From positions 186,001 through 250,000 of the forward strand of contig NZ_LAIR01000002.1 of assembly GCF_001247745.1 (NCBI RefSeq): DNA of 64,000 bases, written 5' to 3'. Made by a program: the position numbers and the translations under genes. The DNA is from Luteipulveratus halotolerans. GTDB taxonomy: Bacteria; Actinomycetota; Actinomycetes; Actinomycetales; Dermatophilaceae. This document shows positions 60,292-64,000 of this stretch, one piece after another; within the stretch, counting starts at the first letter, position 1, and every line of letters begins with the position of its first letter. The notes under the pieces are model-generated. The model was given only the letters and a program-made list of their open reading frames with translations. It was not told the DNA's origin and did no database searches.

Positions 60292-61104
60292 ATGCTGATC
60301 GAGTCCGGTGACGTCCGCATCCTCGGCGTCACCCCTGCCCGTGCGCGGGTGACGTTCTCCTCGGGCGCCGACGACGGGCCGCGCGCGCTGCGGCTCGACG
60401 GCGATGCGGCGTACGAGCTGAGCCACTGGTGCGGCACCTGCCCGTTGCTGTTCCAGCGGCAGTCGGGTGCGGCCAGCACGACCTCGCTGGAGCGCCTGGC
60501 CGACCTGCTCACCGACGGCATCGGCGAGATCGACGAGGACGTCGTCGCGGCGTACGCCACGCTGCTGGAGCGGGGGCGCTACCTGCCGCTGCTCCTGCAG
60601 GTCCGGCCACGGATGGTGCGCCCGACGGACGCCGACGACTACTTCTCGCACGAGCAGGTCTCCACCTGGGGCATCGACCCGTTCTGGGGGCTGCCGGAGT
60701 CGCCGCGGGTGGCGTACTACCGCACCTGGGAGTCCGAGGTCGCGGGCGATGCCCACCTGTACGAGTTCGTGGTGCCCATGGTGGCGCCGACCCAGAACGA
60801 CCGGGCACGGGTCGCCGAGCTGCGCGCCGCGTTGCGTCCGACCATGACCGCGGTGGCGGTCTCGACGCTCGACGTGTGCGAGCCCGCGCTGGACCTGCAT
60901 GACGACTACTACGCGCACTGGGGCCTCACGCACTTCCTGCTCGACGGGCACCACAAGATGGAGGCCGCGGCCGAGGCGGGTGAGCCGATCCAGCTGCTCT
61001 CGTTGGTCAACCTCGACGCGAGTCTTGCTGTGCCAGAACAGATCTCACGCCTGGTGGACGTACGCAACCGGCCGGCTGCACGTCGTACAGCCGGCCGGTC
61101 GTGA
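60292..61104 (+). CDS. Uncharacterised protein with CxxC and DGHHK motifs
   Basis: 270 residues, no signal peptide. HWCGTCPLLFQRQ (about 46-58) could be a redox or metal CxxC. HFLLDGHHKMEAAAEAGEPIQLL near the end resembles the DGHH(R/K) pocket of DUF1015/ParB-like NTPase-binding proteins. I recognise no family. TACCGT (60280-60285) lies 6 nt before ATG 60292, so it is leaderless. The final codons coincide with a terminator hairpin shared with the convergent lipase gene. Confidence 0.7.
   Translation: MLIESGDVRILGVTPARARVTFSSGADDGPRALRLDGDAAYELSHWCGTCPLLFQRQSGAASTTSLERLADLLTDGIGEIDEDVVAAYATLLERGRYLPLLLQVRPRMVRPTDADDYFSHEQVSTWGIDPFWGLPESPRVAYYRTWESEVAGDAHLYEFVVPMVAPTQNDRARVAELRAALRPTMTAVAVSTLDVCEPALDLHDDYYAHWGLTHFLLDGHHKMEAAAEAGEPIQLLSLVNLDASLAVPEQISRLVDVRNRPAARRTAGRS
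61067..61099. terminator. Bidirectional terminator inside the 3' end of a gene
   Basis: ACCGGCCGGCTG pairs with CAGCCGGCCGGT around CACGTCGTA. It lies within the last codons of the plus-strand gene and 16 nt beyond the lipase stop. Confidence 0.75.
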
Positions 61105-61114
61105 GGTCGTCCGC

Positions 61115-62083
61115 TCAGAGAACGGGTGCGTTCGGGAGGCAGGGCACGAAGACGTTGGCGCTCGGGTCGAGCGCCTTCTTGGTGAGGCCGATCGTGCGCC
61201 AGCTGTAGATAATCGACAGGTGGTCGCTGAAGTCGATCGCGCAGCCGTCCTGCAGGGTGATGTTCTTGACGGTCGCACCGGGGCCTGCCGTGAGGAAGGT
61301 GCGGGTGTAGGGCGTGGTGACCTCGTCGTACTTCGTGCCGATCACCGTGTAGCTCACACCGGGCACGGTGTCGCCGTTGGCGTTGAGCTCCTGCTGGAAC
61401 GGCGAGTCGATGGTCTGGTCGACAGCAGCCTGGCCGAGGACCGGCGGCGTGGAGTCGAGGATCCCGATCTTCTGGGCGAGGGTCGCGAGGCCGCTCAGGG
61501 TCGTGCCGTGGTGGGTGGCGCCGTAGGTGATGAGGTTCTTGACCTTGTTGTTGGCGGGGTTGCTAGGGTCGGCGCCGCCGTAGAACTGCAGGTACGAGCG
61601 GGCCGCGATCCCACCCTGCGACCAGCCGACCATGTCGACCTGCTTGCTGCCGGTGGAGGCGGTCACCTTGTCGACGAACGCCGCGATCTCGCCGCCGGAG
61701 GGCTTGATGGCCGCCGTGGCGTAGACCCCCGGGATCTTCCCGAGCACCGAGTCGTTCTCGTCGCCGTAGTTGAGGCCGTAGACGCAGTAGCCGGCCTTCT
61801 TCAGCTCGGGCGAGATGAGTGCGAACGAGTCGTAGCGGTTGGCCCAGGTGCCGTGCACGAGCACGACAGGACGAGGGTGTGCCGCACTCGGCTTACAGCT
61901 CCAGTCGTTCATGCCCGGCGCGACCGCGGTGGGGACTGCGGTCGCGTAGGCCTTGGCGGCCAGGAAGCCCAGCTGCACCGGTCCGACAGGATCTTCGGCA
62001 GCGCTGGCGGACTGGGGCATGGCGGCGACCAGAGCGGTCGCGCCGGTGAGGACTGCTGAGACGAGGATGCCGCGCTTCGGCAT
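61115..62083 (-). CDS. Secreted class 2 lipase/esterase
   Basis: 322-residue exported lipase (Lipase_2/EstA family). A signal peptide ends near ASAAEDP. The oxyanion strand is VVLVHGTWANRYDS (73-86), the nucleophile S155 is in MVGWSQGG, the acid is in the DQTID/SPF region and the catalytic His in FSDHLSIIYS. Four Cys (SCKP, GYCVYG, DGCAID, VPCLPN) probably form two disulfides. ATG 62083 is the start. A CRP box lies 45 nt upstream. Confidence 0.9.
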   Translation of the reverse strand: MPKRGILVSAVLTGATALVAAMPQSASAAEDPVGPVQLGFLAAKAYATAVPTAVAPGMNDWSCKPSAAHPRPVVLVHGTWANRYDSFALISPELKKAGYCVYGLNYGDENDSVLGKIPGVYATAAIKPSGGEIAAFVDKVTASTGSKQVDMVGWSQGGIAARSYLQFYGGADPSNPANNKVKNLITYGATHHGTTLSGLATLAQKIGILDSTPPVLGQAAVDQTIDSPFQQELNANGDTVPGVSYTVIGTKYDEVTTPYTRTFLTAGPGATVKNITLQDGCAIDFSDHLSIIYSWRTIGLTKKALDPSANVFVPCLPNAPVL

Positions 62084-62127
62084 GGAAATGCCTCCGAGGG
62101 TGGGGGACGATGAGCAGACGCCCACCG

Positions 62128-62143
62128 TGTGAGCAAGATCACC
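62128..62143. promoter_or_regulatory. CRP/GlxR box between lipase and beta-lactamase genes
   Basis: TGTGAGCAAGATCACC matches TGTGA-N6-TCACA at 9 of 10 positions. It lies in a 96-nt divergent intergenic region, so it could control one or both genes. Confidence 0.72.
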
Positions 62144-62179
62144 TAATCTCCAGTATGTGTCAAGGGTCACACTGTCCTG

Positions 62180-63280
62180 ATGCGATCCACTCGGGCGTTC
62201 ACGCTGGGACTCGACGCGGTCCGGCGGGCGCAGTCCGAGCCCGGCCCGACCGGGCGGCCGCTGCTGCCCGGTGCGGTGGCGCTCGCGATGGTCGACGGTG
62301 AGGTCGTCGCGTGTGAGGCCTCCGGGTGGGCGGTGCTGTACGCCGACCGCGCCGGCCGCGAGGTGCCCGTCGCCGAGCGGGTGCCGATGGCCGCCGACAC
62401 CCGGTTCGACATCGCCTCGATCAGCAAGGTGTTCACGACGCTCGTGCTGACCCAGATGGTCGAGGAGGGTGCGGTCGACCTCGCGAGCCCGGTGGTGGCG
62501 TACCTGCCCGAGTTCGTCGAGAAGGACGACGTGACGGTCGAGCAGCTGGCCGTCCACACGAGCGGTCTGCCGTGGTGGCTGCCGCTGTGGAGCGACTGGC
62601 CGACGCGTGAGGCACGCCTCGAGGCGGTGCTCCGCTGCCCGTTGGAGGCGCCGGCGGGCACGCGCTACACCTACAGCGACCTCAACCTCATCACGCTCCA
62701 GCTGGTGATCGAGGCGGTGACCGGTCTGTCGCTCGAACTCCTTGTGCTGCAACGGATCACGGGTCCGCTGGGGATGGAGCACACGTCGTTCGGACGGGTC
62801 CTCACCGAGCTGTGCGCGGCCACCGAGGACGAGGTCGAGGCCGGTCGCGGCCTGGTGCGCGGCGTCGTCCACGACGAGAACGCCTGGTCACTCGGCGGGG
62901 TCAGCGGCCACGCCGGACTGTTCTCGACCGCCGGCGACCTGGCCCTGCTCGCCCGGTGTCTGATGGACGAGGGGCGGTACGACGGTGGCCGCCTCCTCGG
63001 CGCGCCCGGCCTCGACCTGGTGACCCGTGACCTACGTGGTGTCGAGGGAGAGGCGCACAGTCTGGCGTTCGAGATCGACCGGCCCGCCTGGATGGGCCGG
63101 CTCAGCGGGCCGCGGACGATCGGTCACACGGGGTTCACCGGCACCTCGCTGGTGGTCGACCTCGACCGACGAGCGGCGGCCGTGCTGCTCACCAACAGGG
63201 TGCATCCCAGCCGTGAGCTCGGCTCGATCCACCCGGTCCGAGCAGCCTGGGCCTCAGCCGTGGCCGATGCGCTCGACTGA
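62180..63280 (+). CDS. Serine hydrolase, class C beta-lactamase fold
   Basis: 366-residue protein with S80-I-S-K83, YTYSDLNLITL as the Tyr motif and IGHTGFTGTS as the third motif. The last 27 nt overlap the convergent membrane-protein gene. No signal peptide is visible. Probably an esterase or D-aminopeptidase-like enzyme. The start at 62180 is ATG. Confidence 0.86.
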   Translation: MRSTRAFTLGLDAVRRAQSEPGPTGRPLLPGAVALAMVDGEVVACEASGWAVLYADRAGREVPVAERVPMAADTRFDIASISKVFTTLVLTQMVEEGAVDLASPVVAYLPEFVEKDDVTVEQLAVHTSGLPWWLPLWSDWPTREARLEAVLRCPLEAPAGTRYTYSDLNLITLQLVIEAVTGLSLELLVLQRITGPLGMEHTSFGRVLTELCAATEDEVEAGRGLVRGVVHDENAWSLGGVSGHAGLFSTAGDLALLARCLMDEGRYDGGRLLGAPGLDLVTRDLRGVEGEAHSLAFEIDRPAWMGRLSGPRTIGHTGFTGTSLVVDLDRRAAAVLLTNRVHPSRELGSIHPVRAAWASAVADALD

Positions 63281-64000
63281 CGGACGCTGCTCCTCGACCA
63301 GCCGCAGCGCGCCACCGATCGCGCCGCCGAGGGCGCACAGGCAGATGAACAGGTACGCCAGCGTCTCGCCGTGCGTGACACCGGAGGCGCCCCACTCGTC
63401 CCTGGCGATCACGGCGACGTTGATCAGCGTGGTGAGCGTGCTGCTCATGACGACCGCGCTTCCGACGAACCCGAGCGTGAGCCAGCGGACCCGCAGCCGC
63501 GCCCCGCGCAGGAGCGCGGCGTACGCCAGCGCCCCGGCGAGCGCGAGGGCCGCGTTGACGACGAGGAACACGCGCTGGGCGGTCGACGGGTCCTCGAAGT
63601 CGCCACCGCCGGTGATCGACCAGCGGGTCGAGATCACGGCGTACCCGAGGGCGGCCGGGACGAAGAACCAGCCGAGCAGGTTCTGCAGCGGGCGGGTCAG
63701 GCCGGCCCCGTCGCGGAGGCGTCCGCCACCGAGCGCGAGCGGCCAGCGGTCACGCGCGTACAGCACGAACCCGGCCAGCAGCAGCACCGCCTCGACGGCG
63801 AAGCCGGAGTAGACCGTGAAGAACACCCACGGTGCGAGGTCCTCCTCGCTCGATACCGGGCTGCCTCCGCCGGTGGCGAGCTGCAGGAGTGTGCCGGTCG
63901 GGGTGCCGATGCCGATCGGGACGAGCAGCCCTGCTCCGATCCACAGCGGACCAGCGATCGCGAAGGTCGGGATCCGCCGGCTGATCGGGTGAATCAGCAG
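63254..64000 (-). CDS. Multi-pass membrane protein, 5' end outside window
   Basis: At least 248 residues, open to the right edge. Six or so hydrophobic segments, including FAIAGPLWIGAGLLVPIGIGTP (visible at the N-terminal side) and VFFTVYSGFAVEAVLLLAGFVLYARD. There is a charged loop between the third and fourth. No conserved motif is recognised. Overlaps the convergent beta-lactamase gene by 27 nt. Confidence 0.7.
   Translation of the reverse strand: MLIHPISRRIPTFAIAGPLWIGAGLLVPIGIGTPTGTLLQLATGGGSPVSSEEDLAPWVFFTVYSGFAVEAVLLLAGFVLYARDRWPLALGGGRLRDGAGLTRPLQNLLGWFFVPAALGYAVISTRWSITGGGDFEDPSTAQRVFLVVNAALALAGALAYAALLRGARLRVRWLTLGFVGSAVVMSSTLTTLINVAVIARDEWGASGVTHGETLAYLFICLCALGGAIGGALRLVEEQRPSVERIGHG

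Overview
The window is high-GC DNA from an actinobacterium. The evidence is a WhiB-type Fe-S regulator, a Tad pilus locus of the actinobacterial (DUF4244/ssd) type, a CRP/GlxR-like regulator with matching TGTGA-N6-TCACA boxes, many leaderless genes (a TANNNT -10 motif 6-7 nt before ATG/GTG), a 6C-type small RNA, and gene order shared with Mycobacterium. My guess, from memory of gene order only, is Micrococcales (Dermacoccaceae/Intrasporangiaceae-like); nothing in the window proves the genus.

Region 1 (1-20573) follows the mycobacterial ponA2-whiB4-Rv3680/Rv3679-RidA-metallo-beta-lactamase-crp-nth-Nudix-ephE-acs order. It contains a class A penicillin-binding protein (cut by the window edge), WhiB, two ArsA/GET3-like ATPases, an FAD oxidase, DUF4177, RidA, two Nudix hydrolases, a GH25 lysozyme, an MBL hydrolase, a sedolisin that has lost its catalytic-serine segment, Crp, endonuclease III, an epoxide-hydrolase-like protein, a Holin-X membrane protein, NhaA, and a TetR/deazaflavin-nitroreductase pair sharing three palindromic operators. 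Acetyl-CoA synthetase ends the region. MarP and the thioredoxin-like gene of the mycobacterial locus are absent.

Region 2 (20746-28273) holds an orphan DctR-like response regulator, a frameshifted alpha/beta hydrolase, a universal-stress-protein remnant, an AMIN-like secreted protein, an OmpA-domain lipoprotein, a nucleoside-kinase-like protein, the acetate/solute symporter pair DUF485-ActP behind a CRP box, and a degenerate Fic-fold protein. Together with acs this is an acetate-uptake and activation neighbourhood.

Region 3 (28274-33224) starts with a 686-base gene-free stretch carrying two structured RNA candidates: an Ms1/6S-like RNA with its own promoter, closing stem and terminator, and a 6C RNA. 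The compact, mostly overlapping Tad locus follows: ssd/CpaE, TadA, TadB, TadC, Flp/DUF4244, TadE and a TadG-like protein.

Region 4 (33237-46821) has an M20 peptidase, a stand-alone PheS-like ligase (SrmL type) preceded by a leaderless 23-codon leader ORF, a DUF1998 (MrfA-like) helicase, a STAS protein, an intact IS481-family element with a 6-bp GCTAGG duplication, an AIM24 protein, a methyltransferase, a DODA-type dioxygenase and topoisomerase I.

Region 5 (46834-64000) holds DUF3105 and duplicated lipoproteins, two serine beta-lactamase-fold hydrolases, an Fn3/PL4-like protein, a GNAT, an amino-acid permease, a Doc-type toxin with an RHH antitoxin, a TipA-type MerR regulator with its operator, tmk-holB, an S33 peptidase lipoprotein, tRNA-Thr(CGT), more lipoproteins, an unknown DGHHK-motif protein, a secreted lipase and a membrane protein cut by the right edge. 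Convergent gene pairs are usually separated by strong hairpins, and three of these share one conserved palindromic core.
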